Of a stretch of DNA of 64,000 bases, positions 52,501 to 63,299 are shown in pieces (the stretch's first letter is position 1; every line of letters begins with the position of its first letter). Position numbers and translations under genes: made by a program. The stretch comes from Chromatiaceae bacterium (GTDB taxonomy: Bacteria; Pseudomonadota; Gammaproteobacteria; Chromatiales; Chromatiaceae). Below the pieces are notes generated by a model, which did not search any database, was not told the origin of the DNA, and worked only from the letters and a program-made list of their open reading frames with translations. The DNA lies in the NCBI GenBank assembly GCA_024235415.1, contig JACKML010000003.1, positions 186,001-250,000 on the forward strand, read 5' to 3'.

Positions 52501-53511
52501 ATGGCAACAGCCTATTTCAATATCGCCACGGACATGGTCGCCGATTCGCCGGTGGATCTGGACTTCGAGTTGGACATCGTCAGTTACAGCGACAGCCATA
52601 TCTCCCTGGAAGGCGCTGGCGTCGTCACGACGGTCTACGGGTCGTTCGACTATCAATCGGACGACCTCGCAGACAGCACCGTTTCCGCGATCGATGCGTG
52701 GATCGGCCCCTCGGAGCAGTTCAGCATCACGGGCCTGGATACGGATCTCTTCCATCTGGACATGTATGCCGGTCTGCCCGGTGACGAGCTGGCGCGCTAC
52801 ATGTTCCGCGGCAACGACGTGATCTACGGATCGGCATTCGCGGATGCATTGCAGGGTTACGCCGGCAGTGACCGTATCAACGGTGGCAGCGGTGCCGACA
52901 CCCTGTACGGCGGCAATGGTCGTGACAGCCTGAGCGGCGGTGCCTCCTCGGACCGGCTGTACGGAGAGGACGGCAATGATCTGTTGAGCGGCGGCAGCGC
53001 CATCGACCGGCTCTATGGTGGCAATGGTGACGACAGCCTGCAGGGTGGTTCGGGGAACGATGTCCTGCGAGGGGATGCCGGTCGGGATCTGTTGCTTGGC
53101 AATACCGGCAACGATCGCCTGATCGGTGGCGCCGGGAGGGACACCCTGTCAGGGGGTGGCGGCAATGATTCCCTCTCGGGTGGCGCCGATGCCGACGTTT
53201 TCGAATTCGCCCACGCGCTGGAAAATAACACCGATGAGATCACCGACTTCCGGGTCGGCGAGGATCGGATACACCTCGATGATGACATCTTCACTGCACT
53301 CGGCGCGCTGGAAGTGTCGCGTCCGCTAGACGCCGCCAGTTTTCGCCTGGGCACCAAGGCCGTCGATGCAGACGACTTTGTGATCTACGACCCTGACAGC
53401 GGCCTGCTTTACTACGATGCCGACGGCAGTGGGGTTGCGAAGAAGGTGACCTTTGTCAGGCTGGATGGTGGGCTGGACCTGTCCGCCGACGATTTCCTGG
53501 TGATCAGCTAG
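52501..53511 (+). CDS. Small RTX-repeat calcium-binding protein
   Basis: A 336-residue acidic protein. Residues about 1-110 are a strand-rich domain I cannot name. Residues about 118-236 are RTX nonapeptide repeats (GGSGADTLYGGNGRDSLSGG and similar) that form calcium-binding beta-rolls. The C-terminal 90 residues (ITDFRVGEDRIHLDDD, LLYYDADGSG) are typical of the end of type I-secreted proteins. No signal peptide is present and no HlyB/D/TolC genes adjoin it. A GGAG ribosome site precedes the ATG. Confidence 0.85.
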   Translation: MATAYFNIATDMVADSPVDLDFELDIVSYSDSHISLEGAGVVTTVYGSFDYQSDDLADSTVSAIDAWIGPSEQFSITGLDTDLFHLDMYAGLPGDELARYMFRGNDVIYGSAFADALQGYAGSDRINGGSGADTLYGGNGRDSLSGGASSDRLYGEDGNDLLSGGSAIDRLYGGNGDDSLQGGSGNDVLRGDAGRDLLLGNTGNDRLIGGAGRDTLSGGGGNDSLSGGADADVFEFAHALENNTDEITDFRVGEDRIHLDDDIFTALGALEVSRPLDAASFRLGTKAVDADDFVIYDPDSGLLYYDADGSGVAKKVTFVRLDGGLDLSADDFLVIS

Positions 53512-53569
53512 CGCGCCAGGGATGGTTCTATGGTCGGGCCGGCATTGGCGACACATGAATGCCGATAGG

Positions 53570-54160
53570 TCATTCAACGATACGCGCGCGCTTCACGTAG
53601 ACCAATTCGCAGGAATGACCGCCGGTATCCTCTCGGGACAGTGAACTGACCCAGCGCCAGCCATCGTCGGCATCGGCGCGCACCAGGAAGCCACTGAGCT
53701 CGACGATCTGCCCGCGCCGGACGTCATCCAGGATATCGTTCACCGGCTCGTCGGCCGGGATCATGTGCATATTGGCGCTGTGTGTCTCGATCTCGCGACG
53801 CGGGATCGGGAGTTGCCCGGTGCGCCAGCGGTACCAGCGGCCGGACTGGCTGATCTCGATATGCTGCAGTACCGCCTCGTCGGACATGCGCCCCCACCCC
53901 AGGGCGAGGTCGAGTGGCGAGAGATCACTCTCGCGGCCCGAACTGTAGTCTTCGCGGGATAACACCTTGGCGCGGATACTGAACTCGGCCAACGGGGTCA
54001 CGCGATACCCGGCATGGTCGAAACTGCGTGGCGAATCGAGTTTTTCCTGTTGCGGCAGCTCCGCTGCGTGAACGCCGGGACCCAGCTCGATGGCATCGTC
54101 CTGCAGCAGGACCTTCCAGGCCAGCACGGCGATCAGCAGTGTGACCAGCAGTTTGACCAA
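53570..54160 (-). CDS. Exported/membrane-anchored protein of unknown function
   Basis: A 196-residue protein starting at TTG 54160 with a GGGGGA ribosome site. One N-terminal helix (LVKLLVTLLIAVLAWKVLL) anchors it; the rest lies outside and has no recognised domain, though AEFSIRAKVLSREDY and VELSGFLVRAD suggest a strand-rich fold. The longer frame up to 54529 overlaps the ABC gene and is rejected. Confidence 0.7.
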   Translation of the reverse strand: MVKLLVTLLIAVLAWKVLLQDDAIELGPGVHAAELPQQEKLDSPRSFDHAGYRVTPLAEFSIRAKVLSREDYSSGRESDLSPLDLALGWGRMSDEAVLQHIEISQSGRWYRWRTGQLPIPRREIETHSANMHMIPADEPVNDILDDVRRGQIVELSGFLVRADADDGWRWVSSLSREDTGGHSCELVYVKRARIVE

Positions 54161-54191
54161 GTCGGTGTTCCCCCGTGAGTTTCTGCGGCGA

Positions 54192-56087
<1,896 letters not shown>

Positions 56088-56159
56088 GATCCGGATTCGG
56101 TTTTCGGCGAGCGCCGGATTATAGCCGTGCGCAGTCGTGCGGCGCTTGCCTGCGATCCC

Positions 56160-57668
56160 CTACTGTCGATCCAGGCGCCGGTAGCCGATGGCCTCGGTCA
56201 GGTGGCCGGTGCCAATGTCGGGGCTGGCGTCGAGATCCGCTACCGTGCGTGCGACCCGCAGGATGCGATGAAAGGCACGTGCCGACAGGCCCAGCCTTTC
56301 GATTGCCTGGGCCAGCAGGTCACGGGCCGGATCGGGCAGGGCACAGTGCCGCGCGAGCGCCTGCTGGCCGAGTCGCGCGTTCGCGGTGCCCTGCCGTTGT
56401 ATCTGTCGCTGCCACGCGGCAACCACCCGGGCTCGCACGGTACGGCTGTCTTCGCCGGCCCGTTGCAGCCCATTCAGCAGTTCGCGCTGTGGCAGCGCCG
56501 GTACCTCGATCTGGATGTCGATGCGGTCGCGCAGCGGGCCCGAGATGCGGCGCTGGTAGCGCGCCGCCTGTTCCCGGCTACAGCCGGCGCAGGCGCGCGC
56601 CGGGTCACCGGCGTAGCCGCATCTGCAGGGGTTCATCGCGGCCACCAGCTGGAAATCTGCGGGGAACTCGGCCTGGCGGGCGGCGCGCGAGATCAGTATC
56701 CGCCCGGTCTCCAGTGGTTCACGCAGCACCTCGAGTACACGGTTGTCGAACTCGGGCAGCTCGTCGAGAAACAACACGCCGTTGTGTGCGAGCGAGATCT
56801 CGCCCGGCCTGGGCAGGCTCCCGCCGCCCACCAGCGCGGCACCTGAGGCGGTATGGTGCGGCGCGCGGAACGGTCGCTGGCGCCAGTCCACGCCAGCGAA
56901 CGGATGGCCGGCGACCGACCGGACCGCGGCGCTGTGCAGTGCCTCGTCTTCGGACAGCGGCGGGAGTATGCCGGGCAGGCGGCTCGCCAGCATCGACTTG
57001 CCGCTGCCCGGCGGCCCCATCATCAGCAGGTTGTGGCGGCCGGCGGCGGCGACCTCCAGGGCTCGCCGTGCATGCGCCTGGCCGCAGACCTCGGCCAGGT
57101 CGGGTTGCGCTACCGGCACAGGCCGGGTGTCCGGGGGGCTGGCTTCGGGAAGACGCTGGCTGCCGCCCAGGTGCCCGGTGACGGCGAGCAGGTGGTCGAC
57201 TGCGTACAGGGTCAGGCCGCTCACCAGCGCGGCCTCTTCGAGGTTGTCGGCCGGCATGATCAGCCTGGAGCGCTGCTCGCGGCTTGCCAGTGCCAGCGGC
57301 AGGATGCCGCTGACCCGACGCACTGCGCCTGCGAGACTCAGTTCACCGACCAGTTCATAGCCATCGGCCGCCTGTGGTGGGAGCTGACCACTCGCGACCA
57401 GGATGCCGACGGCGATCGCCAGGTCGAAACGGCTGCCCTGCTTGGGCAGGTCGGCCGGCGCGAGGTTGACGGTAATGCGGCGCGCGGGGAAATCGAAACC
57501 GCTGTTGACCAGGGCACTGCGCACCCGGTCGCGACTCTCCTGCACGGCCTTTTCCGGCAGGCCGACGATATTGAATGCCGGCAGGCCGTTGGCCAGATGG
57601 GTTTCGACCGTCACCGCGGGGGCAGTGATACCCACCGCGGCGCGGCACAAGGTGTTTGCGTATGACAT
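56160..57668 (-). CDS. comM: ComM/YifB-family AAA+ Mg-chelatase-like helicase
   Basis: A 502-residue protein: N-terminal domain related to Lon substrate-binding (SYANTLCRAAVGI, GLPAFNIVGLPEKAV), Mg-chelatase AAA+ domain with Walker A GPPGSGKSML and LFLDELPEFDN, and a C-terminal region with CRCGYAGD. ComM promotes branch migration during natural transformation. Confidence 0.92.
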   Translation of the reverse strand: MSYANTLCRAAVGITAPAVTVETHLANGLPAFNIVGLPEKAVQESRDRVRSALVNSGFDFPARRITVNLAPADLPKQGSRFDLAIAVGILVASGQLPPQAADGYELVGELSLAGAVRRVSGILPLALASREQRSRLIMPADNLEEAALVSGLTLYAVDHLLAVTGHLGGSQRLPEASPPDTRPVPVAQPDLAEVCGQAHARRALEVAAAGRHNLLMMGPPGSGKSMLASRLPGILPPLSEDEALHSAAVRSVAGHPFAGVDWRQRPFRAPHHTASGAALVGGGSLPRPGEISLAHNGVLFLDELPEFDNRVLEVLREPLETGRILISRAARQAEFPADFQLVAAMNPCRCGYAGDPARACAGCSREQAARYQRRISGPLRDRIDIQIEVPALPQRELLNGLQRAGEDSRTVRARVVAAWQRQIQRQGTANARLGQQALARHCALPDPARDLLAQAIERLGLSARAFHRILRVARTVADLDASPDIGTGHLTEAIGYRRLDRQ

Positions 57669-57714
57669 GACCTTCCCTGGTCGCTGTGGCCCGCGTGCTG
57701 CGCGGGCGTTGGGG

Positions 57715-57963
57715 CTAATTCCCGGCGGCGGTCTCCAGCGCGGCGAGCCTGTCTTCGAGCGCCTTGAGTTTTTCGCGGGTGCGCAACAGTACTGCCTGCT
57801 GGATCTCGAATTCCTCCCGCGTCACCAGGTTCAGCTTGCCCAGCGCCGACTCCAGCCCCACCCGCAGGTTTCTCTGGAGATCCCCCTGCAGGGTCTGAAA
57901 GCCGCGTGGCATGTTGTCCGCGACACGGCGAGACAGGTCGTCGAAAAGTTTCGGGTCGAGCAT
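57715..57963 (-). CDS. ubiK: Ubiquinone biosynthesis accessory factor UbiK (YqiC)
   Basis: An 82-residue protein from the ATG at 57963: helical N-terminal part (MLDPKLFDDLSRRVADNMP) and a C-terminal coiled coil (REKLKALEDRLAALE), the BMFP/YqiC layout. UbiK helps UbiJ bind ubiquinone intermediates. Quinone synthesis would matter to the Qmo complex. Confidence 0.88.
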   Translation of the reverse strand: MLDPKLFDDLSRRVADNMPRGFQTLQGDLQRNLRVGLESALGKLNLVTREEFEIQQAVLLRTREKLKALEDRLAALETAAGN

Positions 57964-58050
57964 GAAAAGCACCCCATGCGTGCATTTGCGGATACCGCGG
58001 CAGGTTAGAAAACGCGGCGCACCTTGTCCACCGTCGGTCGTCGCCCCGTG

Positions 58051-58099
58051 TTGGTGCGTCGGTTTGGTGCATTGGCCATTACACGGTTTGAATTGGTGC
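58051..58099 (+). repeat. Three TTGGTGC repeats upstream of the sigma54 promoter
   Basis: TTGGTGC occurs at 58051-58057, 58064-58070 and 58093-58099, about 65-115 bp upstream of the -24 element. They resemble GGTGCA half-sites bound by NtrC; no complete palindromic NtrC site is evident. Confidence 0.45.
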
Positions 58100-58163
58100 A
58101 ACAGGGTTTGCTAATTCACGCCGCAAGCAATCCAAGTTACTAAAATATATAGGGAAAAATGTG

Positions 58164-58181
58164 TTGGCACGGCTTCTGCTT
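58164..58181 (+). promoter_or_regulatory. Sigma54 (-24/-12) promoter for the TorF-like/glnK/amtB genes
   Basis: TTGGCACGGCTTCTGCTT matches the sigma54 consensus: GG at 58166-58167 and GC at 58178-58179 with 10 bases between. It lies about 70 bp before the porin ATG and fits nitrogen control through NtrC. Confidence 0.8.
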
Positions 58182-58250
58182 TGAATCGGTCAGTCGCGAT
58201 TTTCGCGCGAATCGAATCTGAATCGCATAGCTATTGGGAGTCAATGCAAC

Positions 58251-58925
58251 ATGAAACTGAAGAAAACAGCCCTCGCACTGAGCGTACTTCTTGCGGCAGG
58301 TTCTGCCGCTGCAGAATTCTCGGCCAACATCGGCGCCACCAGCAACTACGTCTGGCGCGGTGTCACGCAGACTGGTGAAGATGCCGCCATCTCTGGTGGG
58401 CTCGACTATGCCCATGAGAGCGGCTTTTACGCCGGCACCTGGGCGTCAAACGTCGCCGGTGGCGAGGAAGTCGACCTGTATGGCGGCTTCAGCGGCGAAG
58501 CCGCGAGCCTGGGTTACGACGTCGGCGTCATCTACTACGCCTACCCGAGTTTCAACGATGCCGACTTTACCGAGATCTACGGCTCGCTGAGCTACGGTCC
58601 GGTGACCGGCGGTATCAACTACACGGTGGACGGCCAGGCCGAGAGTGCTGGCCAGGACCAGTTCATCGGCGGCGACATCTATTACTACCTGTCAGCCAGC
58701 TTCGAAGTCATGCCGACCTGGAGCCTTGGCGGCACCGTCGGCTACTACGACTTTGACGAAGATGGCATGGGCGGCAATGACATCTCCTATGCGCATATCC
58801 AGGGCGATATCACGAAGAGTGCCGGTGACTTTGGCGATTTCACCTTCTCGCTGTCGAAAGCGGAGAAGGAGAGCGGTGACGACGATCTCAAGGTCTTCGT
58901 GTCCTGGGCCAAGACTTTCGAATAA
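58251..58925 (+). CDS. TorF-family putative outer-membrane porin
   Basis: A 224-residue protein with a signal peptide (MKLKKTALALSVLLAAGSAAA) and a strand-rich, aromatic-alternating body (NYVWRGVTQTG, GFYAGTWASNV) ending in the aromatic residue-rich FVSWAKTFE, as in outer-membrane beta-barrels. The family (TIGR02001) often sits with glnK-amtB. It would let small nutrients, perhaps ammonium-related ones, into the periplasm. Confidence 0.87.
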   Translation: MKLKKTALALSVLLAAGSAAAEFSANIGATSNYVWRGVTQTGEDAAISGGLDYAHESGFYAGTWASNVAGGEEVDLYGGFSGEAASLGYDVGVIYYAYPSFNDADFTEIYGSLSYGPVTGGINYTVDGQAESAGQDQFIGGDIYYYLSASFEVMPTWSLGGTVGYYDFDEDGMGGNDISYAHIQGDITKSAGDFGDFTFSLSKAEKESGDDDLKVFVSWAKTFE

Positions 58926-58997
58926 ACCATACAGCCACGACGACTGCCGGCGCCGCACTCAGCGGTGCCGGCCAGACTCAATCTAGGAGAAGCATTC

Positions 58998-59336
58998 ATG
59001 AAACTGGTTGCAGCCATCATCAAGCCCTTCAAGCTCGATGACGTGCGCGAGGCGCTTTCAGACATCGGTGTGACCGGGATAACCGTCACCGAGGTCAAGG
59101 GCTTTGGCCGTCAGAAGGGCCACACAGAACTCTACCGCGGCGCCGAATACGTCGTGGATTTCCTGCCGAAGATCAAGGTCGAGGTCGCGATCGACGACGG
59201 CCAACTCGACTCGGTCATCGAGGCGATCAGCGCCGCCGCCAAGACGGGCAAGATCGGCGACGGCAAGATCTTCGTTTATGACGTGCTTCAGGCCATCCGT
59301 ATCCGTACGGGTGAGTCCGGCACCGAAGCACTCTAA
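58998..59336 (+). CDS. glnK: Nitrogen regulatory protein P-II
   Basis: A 112-residue P-II protein: KPFKLDDVREAL, the T-loop GRQKGHTELYRGAEYVVDF with the uridylylation site Tyr51, and the B- and C-loop parts. It binds ATP/2-oxoglutarate and gates AmtB. An AGGAGAAG ribosome site precedes the ATG at 58998. Pairing with amtB favours the GlnK name over GlnB. Confidence 0.95.
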   Translation: MKLVAAIIKPFKLDDVREALSDIGVTGITVTEVKGFGRQKGHTELYRGAEYVVDFLPKIKVEVAIDDGQLDSVIEAISAAAKTGKIGDGKIFVYDVLQAIRIRTGESGTEAL

Positions 59337-59354
59337 TCCGGCTGGGGGTTTCCA

Positions 59355-60653
59355 ATGGAAAACAACATTTTTGAACTCCAGTACGCCATCGATACCTTCT
59401 ATTTCCTGGTAATGGGCGCACTGGTCATGTGGATGGCAGCGGGTTTCGCGATGCTCGAGGCCGGATTGGTGCGGTCGAAGAACACGACCGAGATCCTGAC
59501 CAAGAACATCGCCCTGTATGCCGTGGCGTGCATCATGTACCTGGTATGCGGTTACGCCATCATGTACGGCGGCGACTTCCTGCTGACCAGCATCGCGCTG
59601 GACGGCGCTGAGAATGCCGATGCGCTTACTGCAAGTGTGCTCAAGGAGTCTGCGGAAGCGGGCTTTGGCGGTGACTCAGTGTACTCGGACGCCTCGGACT
59701 TCTTCTTCCAGGTGGTGTTCGTGGCGACCGCGATGTCGATCGTCTCGGGTGCCGTTGCCGAGCGCATGAAGCTGTGGTCATTCCTGCTGTTTGCAGTGGT
59801 GATGACCGGTTTCATCTACCCGATGGAAGGCAACTGGACCTGGGGTGGCGCGTCGGTGTTCGGTCTGTATAGCCTGGGCGACGACTTCGGCTTCTCTGAC
59901 TTCGCCGGCTCCGGCATCGTCCACATGGCCGGTGCGGCCGCCGCACTGGCCGGGGTGCTGCTGCTCGGTCCGCGCAAGGGCAAGTACACCGCCGACGGCC
60001 GCGTGAACGCGATCCCCGGCGCCAACCTGCCGCTGGCCACGCTCGGTACCTTCATCCTGTGGATGGGCTGGTTCGGCTTCAACGGTGGATCGGTGCTCAA
60101 GCTGGGTGACATCGCCAACGCCAACTCGGTCGCCATGGTGTTCCTGAACACCAACGCCGCCGCTGCCGGTGGCCTGGTGACTGCGCTGGTCATCGCCCGC
60201 CTGCTGTTCGGCAAGGCTGACCTCACGATGGCACTCAACGGTGCCCTGGCCGGCCTGGTGGCGATCACTGCCGAGCCGTCCACGCCGTCACCGCTTGCGG
60301 CGACGCTGATCGGTGCGTTCGGTGGTGCCCTGGTGGTGTTCGCGATCCTGACCATCGACAAGATGAAGATCGACGATCCGGTCGGTGCCATCTCGGTACA
60401 CGGCGTGGTCGGTTTCTGGGGCCTGATGGCGGTGCCGCTGACCAATGACGGGACCAGCTTCGTCGGTCAGCTGGTCGGCGCGGGTACGATCTTCGGCTGG
60501 GTGTTCGGTGTCAGCTTCGTGGTGTGGCTGGTGATCAAGGCGATCATGGGCATCCGCGTCAGCGAGGAAGAGGAATACGAGGGTACCGACATCGGTGAGT
60601 GTGGCCTGGAGGCCTATCCGGAATTCACCGGTACGCGTGGTTCCGGTCGCTGA
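59355..60653 (+). CDS. amtB: Ammonium transporter AmtB
   Basis: A 432-residue protein with 11 predicted helices and the Amt pore signatures: MWMAAGFAMLEAGLVRSKN near the start, GSGIVHMAGAAAALAG with the first pore His, and ISVHGVVGFWG with the second. It lies 18 bp after glnK in one operon under the sigma54 promoter and is followed by a terminator. No signal peptide is evident. Confidence 0.95.
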   Translation: MENNIFELQYAIDTFYFLVMGALVMWMAAGFAMLEAGLVRSKNTTEILTKNIALYAVACIMYLVCGYAIMYGGDFLLTSIALDGAENADALTASVLKESAEAGFGGDSVYSDASDFFFQVVFVATAMSIVSGAVAERMKLWSFLLFAVVMTGFIYPMEGNWTWGGASVFGLYSLGDDFGFSDFAGSGIVHMAGAAAALAGVLLLGPRKGKYTADGRVNAIPGANLPLATLGTFILWMGWFGFNGGSVLKLGDIANANSVAMVFLNTNAAAAGGLVTALVIARLLFGKADLTMALNGALAGLVAITAEPSTPSPLAATLIGAFGGALVVFAILTIDKMKIDDPVGAISVHGVVGFWGLMAVPLTNDGTSFVGQLVGAGTIFGWVFGVSFVVWLVIKAIMGIRVSEEEEYEGTDIGECGLEAYPEFTGTRGSGR

Positions 60654-60672
60654 GAGACAGCGGCATGTGCAG

Positions 60673-60702
60673 AAAAAGGGCGCCTTCGGGCGCCCTTTTT
60701 TT
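60673..60702. terminator. Bidirectional rho-independent terminator
   Basis: Stem AAGGGCGCC/GGCGCCCTT with TTCG loop, T-run on the plus side and A-run on the other; ends the amtB operon and can serve the convergent gene. Confidence 0.92.
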
Positions 60703-60739
60703 CAATGGAGGCCGAAGCGCCCGGCAGCGGGAGTCGGCC

Positions 60740-61789
60740 TCAAACGATCGGTGGTTCCTCGATGAGCTCTGGTGGCGTGATCGACGTACCCTCGTGCAGG
60801 GCATCCAGGTGCTGCTCGAGCAATGTCGTCTGGCGGGTGCGGCCGACGTGAAACAGCGCCTCGCCCTCGAATACCAGCGGCAGGTTGGTTCGGCCTATGA
60901 CCACACCGTCGTAAGGTGCCTCCAACGGCATCTCCGATTCACCGGTGGGGTCGGCGACCACGCCGAGGGTTTCGCCCTTCCTGACCATGCTGCCGAGCTT
61001 GGTCTGGGCGCGCAGGATGCCGCTCTGGGGCGCGCGCTGCCACGTGCTCGAACGCAAAACCGCACTCGGTTTGCTGGGTTTGGGTTTGCTTGCCGGCAGC
61101 ATCGACAGGCGACGCAGCACGTTCAGCACGCCACGCAGCCCGATCTGGATCGACATCTCCTCGAAACGCAGCGCCTCGCCGGCCTCGTACACCATCACCG
61201 GAACGCCGATGTCCGCCGCAGCGCCGCGCAGCGAACCGGCCGGTGCGGCCGAGTGCAGCAGCACCGGCGCGCTGAACGCCTTCGCCAGCGGTTCCAGAAT
61301 GGGGTCGTTGATGTCGGCGCGGATCTGCGGCAGGTTGTCACGGTGCACCGCCGCGGTGTGCAGATCGATGCCGAAATCGGCACGCCGTACGATCTCCGAC
61401 ATAAAGACATGGCCTAGACGGCCCGCCATCGAACCGGATACGTTGCCAGGGAAGCTGCGATTGAGATCGCGTCGGTCCGGAAGGTAGCGAGAACGGTTGT
61501 GGAAGCCAAACACATTGACGATAGGCACCGCCAGCAAGGTCCCGTACAGGCGCTTCATCTGCGGTAAGCGCAGCAGGCGGCGGATGATCTCGACGCCGTT
61601 TATCTCGTCACCGTGCACGGCGGCGCTGACGAACACAATCGGGCCTTCGTGGCGACCGTGGATCACATGCACCGGCATCGACACCGGGTCGTTGGTGTAA
61701 AGGCCGGGCAGAGAGAGGTTGACTGATCGGCGCGTCGCCGCTGGCACCAGCTGGCCACCGATCGGGAATGCCTGGCGTTTGTCTGTCAT
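60740..61789 (-). CDS. Succinylglutamate desuccinylase/aspartoacylase (AstE/AspA) family protein
   Basis: A 349-residue zinc hydrolase of the M14-like family: AAVHGDEING (zinc His and Glu), DLNRSFPG, and GIDLHTA (second His). The C-terminal part after about residue 235 carries a lipoyl/biotin-like beta domain (GILRAQTKLGSMVRKGETLGVV), common in this subfamily. It is 1 bp after the rimK stop and belongs to that operon. It probably acts on a peptide or amino-acid conjugate linked to glutamate; the true substrate is unknown. Confidence 0.87.
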   Translation of the reverse strand: MTDKRQAFPIGGQLVPAATRRSVNLSLPGLYTNDPVSMPVHVIHGRHEGPIVFVSAAVHGDEINGVEIIRRLLRLPQMKRLYGTLLAVPIVNVFGFHNRSRYLPDRRDLNRSFPGNVSGSMAGRLGHVFMSEIVRRADFGIDLHTAAVHRDNLPQIRADINDPILEPLAKAFSAPVLLHSAAPAGSLRGAAADIGVPVMVYEAGEALRFEEMSIQIGLRGVLNVLRRLSMLPASKPKPSKPSAVLRSSTWQRAPQSGILRAQTKLGSMVRKGETLGVVADPTGESEMPLEAPYDGVVIGRTNLPLVFEGEALFHVGRTRQTTLLEQHLDALHEGTSITPPELIEEPPIV

Positions 61790-61790
61790 C

Positions 61791-62696
61791 TCAGCCTTTG
61801 CCGCGTGTCTTGGTCTTGTGCGGTTGGTGGTTCTTTTCGATGAACTGCACGATCAGCCCCGCGATGTCACGCTGGGTGGCGCCCTCTATGCCCTCCAGTC
61901 CCGGCGATGAATTGACCTCCATGACCACCGGTCCGTGGTTGGCGCGCAGGATGTCCACGCCACACACGTTCAGCCCCATGATGCTGGCGGCGCGCACCGC
62001 GGTTGAGCGTTCCTCCGGGGTGAGCTTGATCAGCGTGGCGCTGCCACCGCGGTGCAGATTGGAGCGGAACTCGCCCTCTTTGCCCTGCCGCTTCATCGCA
62101 GCAACGACCTTGCCGCCGACCACGAGGCAACGGATGTCGGCGCCACCGGCCTCCTGAATGAATTCCTGTATGAGGATGTTCGCCTTGAGCCCCATGAACG
62201 CCTCGATGACACTTTCGGCAGCTTTTTCCGTCTCCGCCAGCACCACGCCGATGCCCTGAGTGCCCTCCAGGAGCTTGATCACCGCAGGGGCCCCGCCGAC
62301 CATTTTCAGCATGTCCTGAACGTCGTCCGGTGAGTGCGCGAAGCCGGTTACCGGCAGGCCGATACCCTTGCGCGCCAGCAGCTGCAATGAGCGCAACTTG
62401 TCACGCGAGCGTGTGATGGCGACCGATTCGTTGAGCGGATAGACACCCATCATCTCGAACTGGCGCAACACCGCGGTGCCGTAAAAGGTCACGGATGCTC
62501 CGATGCGCGGAATCACCGCATCGAAGCCCTGGAGGTCCTCGCCCTTGTAGTGGATCGAGGGGCGCATCGAGGTGATGTTCATGTAACAACGGAGCACGTC
62601 GAGCACGCGCACCTCGTGACCTCGCTGCTCGGCGGCCTCCACCAGGCGGCGCGTCGAATAAAGCTTGGGGTTTCGCGAGAGGATGGCAATTTTCAT
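61791..62696 (-). CDS. rimK: RimK-type ribosomal protein S6 glutamate ligase
   Basis: A 301-residue ATP-grasp ligase: MKIAILSRNPKLYSTRRLVEA at the N-terminus, then IPRIGASVTFYG, KLLEGTQGIGVVLAE, GLNVCGVDILRA and VNSSPGLEGIE. It adds glutamate residues to ribosomal protein S6 (or related targets). It lies between the RimB-like protease and the AstE-like gene, all in one operon. Confidence 0.95.
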   Translation of the reverse strand: MKIAILSRNPKLYSTRRLVEAAEQRGHEVRVLDVLRCYMNITSMRPSIHYKGEDLQGFDAVIPRIGASVTFYGTAVLRQFEMMGVYPLNESVAITRSRDKLRSLQLLARKGIGLPVTGFAHSPDDVQDMLKMVGGAPAVIKLLEGTQGIGVVLAETEKAAESVIEAFMGLKANILIQEFIQEAGGADIRCLVVGGKVVAAMKRQGKEGEFRSNLHRGGSATLIKLTPEERSTAVRAASIMGLNVCGVDILRANHGPVVMEVNSSPGLEGIEGATQRDIAGLIVQFIEKNHQPHKTKTRGKG

Positions 62697-63256
62697 AAGG
62701 GTACCTTGCGCGAGGCGCGGCGGCCGGCGAGATAAGAGGCTGAAGGGTCGACATGGAATCCGCCAGCCGCCATCGCGGTGCGGCCTATGAGCATGCGGAA
62801 CTGCATGCTATCGCGATTGGTGAGTGTGAGTTCGATCAGATCGTCGAAACCCAGCAACACAAGCCGCGTGGCAATCACGAAACGCAGTTCACGATGGCCT
62901 CCCGAATCCGATACCTGACGCTGATCCAGCACCTCGGCCTCGCAATGCACCACGTCGCGGCTGTTGCGCTGCAGCGGATGGACGCCGAACCGGACACGGT
63001 CCCGGCCATCGCGCCTGAGTGGTTCGACGTAAAACGCATGCAGGCAAGAGGTGCGTGCACCGGTGTCGATCTTGGCCTTGATGTGGCCGATGCCGAGGTC
63101 GGGCAGGCTGAGCCATTCCCGCCAGCCGAGCAGGGACGCTGGTGATGCCTCCGTCTGCGGCGCCGCGTCGGCCGGTGAAGTCGTTTCTTTTGCGCTGGGC
63201 ATCGGCGGGGCCTGTGTGCTGGTTCCTGACGGTTTGGGGCCGGAGCGCGCGGTCAT
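62693..63256 (-). CDS. RimB-like retropepsin-fold protease
   Basis: A 187-residue protein (ATG 63256, or an ATG about 19 residues later). The retropepsin-like motif KIDTGARTSCLHA and LIGRTAMAAGGFHVDP match the family often called ATP-dependent zinc protease. In pseudomonads the homologue RimB works with RimK to control glutamate tails on ribosomal protein S6. It overlaps the rimK start by 4 bp. Confidence 0.87.
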   Translation of the reverse strand: MTARSGPKPSGTSTQAPPMPSAKETTSPADAAPQTEASPASLLGWREWLSLPDLGIGHIKAKIDTGARTSCLHAFYVEPLRRDGRDRVRFGVHPLQRNSRDVVHCEAEVLDQRQVSDSGGHRELRFVIATRLVLLGFDDLIELTLTNRDSMQFRMLIGRTAMAAGGFHVDPSASYLAGRRASRKVPL

Positions 63257-63299
63257 TATGGTGGCGGCGCCTGGCGGCTGTACGCATTATCATAACCGC

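Noticed and set aside
52850..53210. Regularly repeated DNA resembling a CRISPR array
   Set aside because: The repeats are in-frame 27-bp units that encode RTX nonapeptides; no direct repeats with unique spacers.
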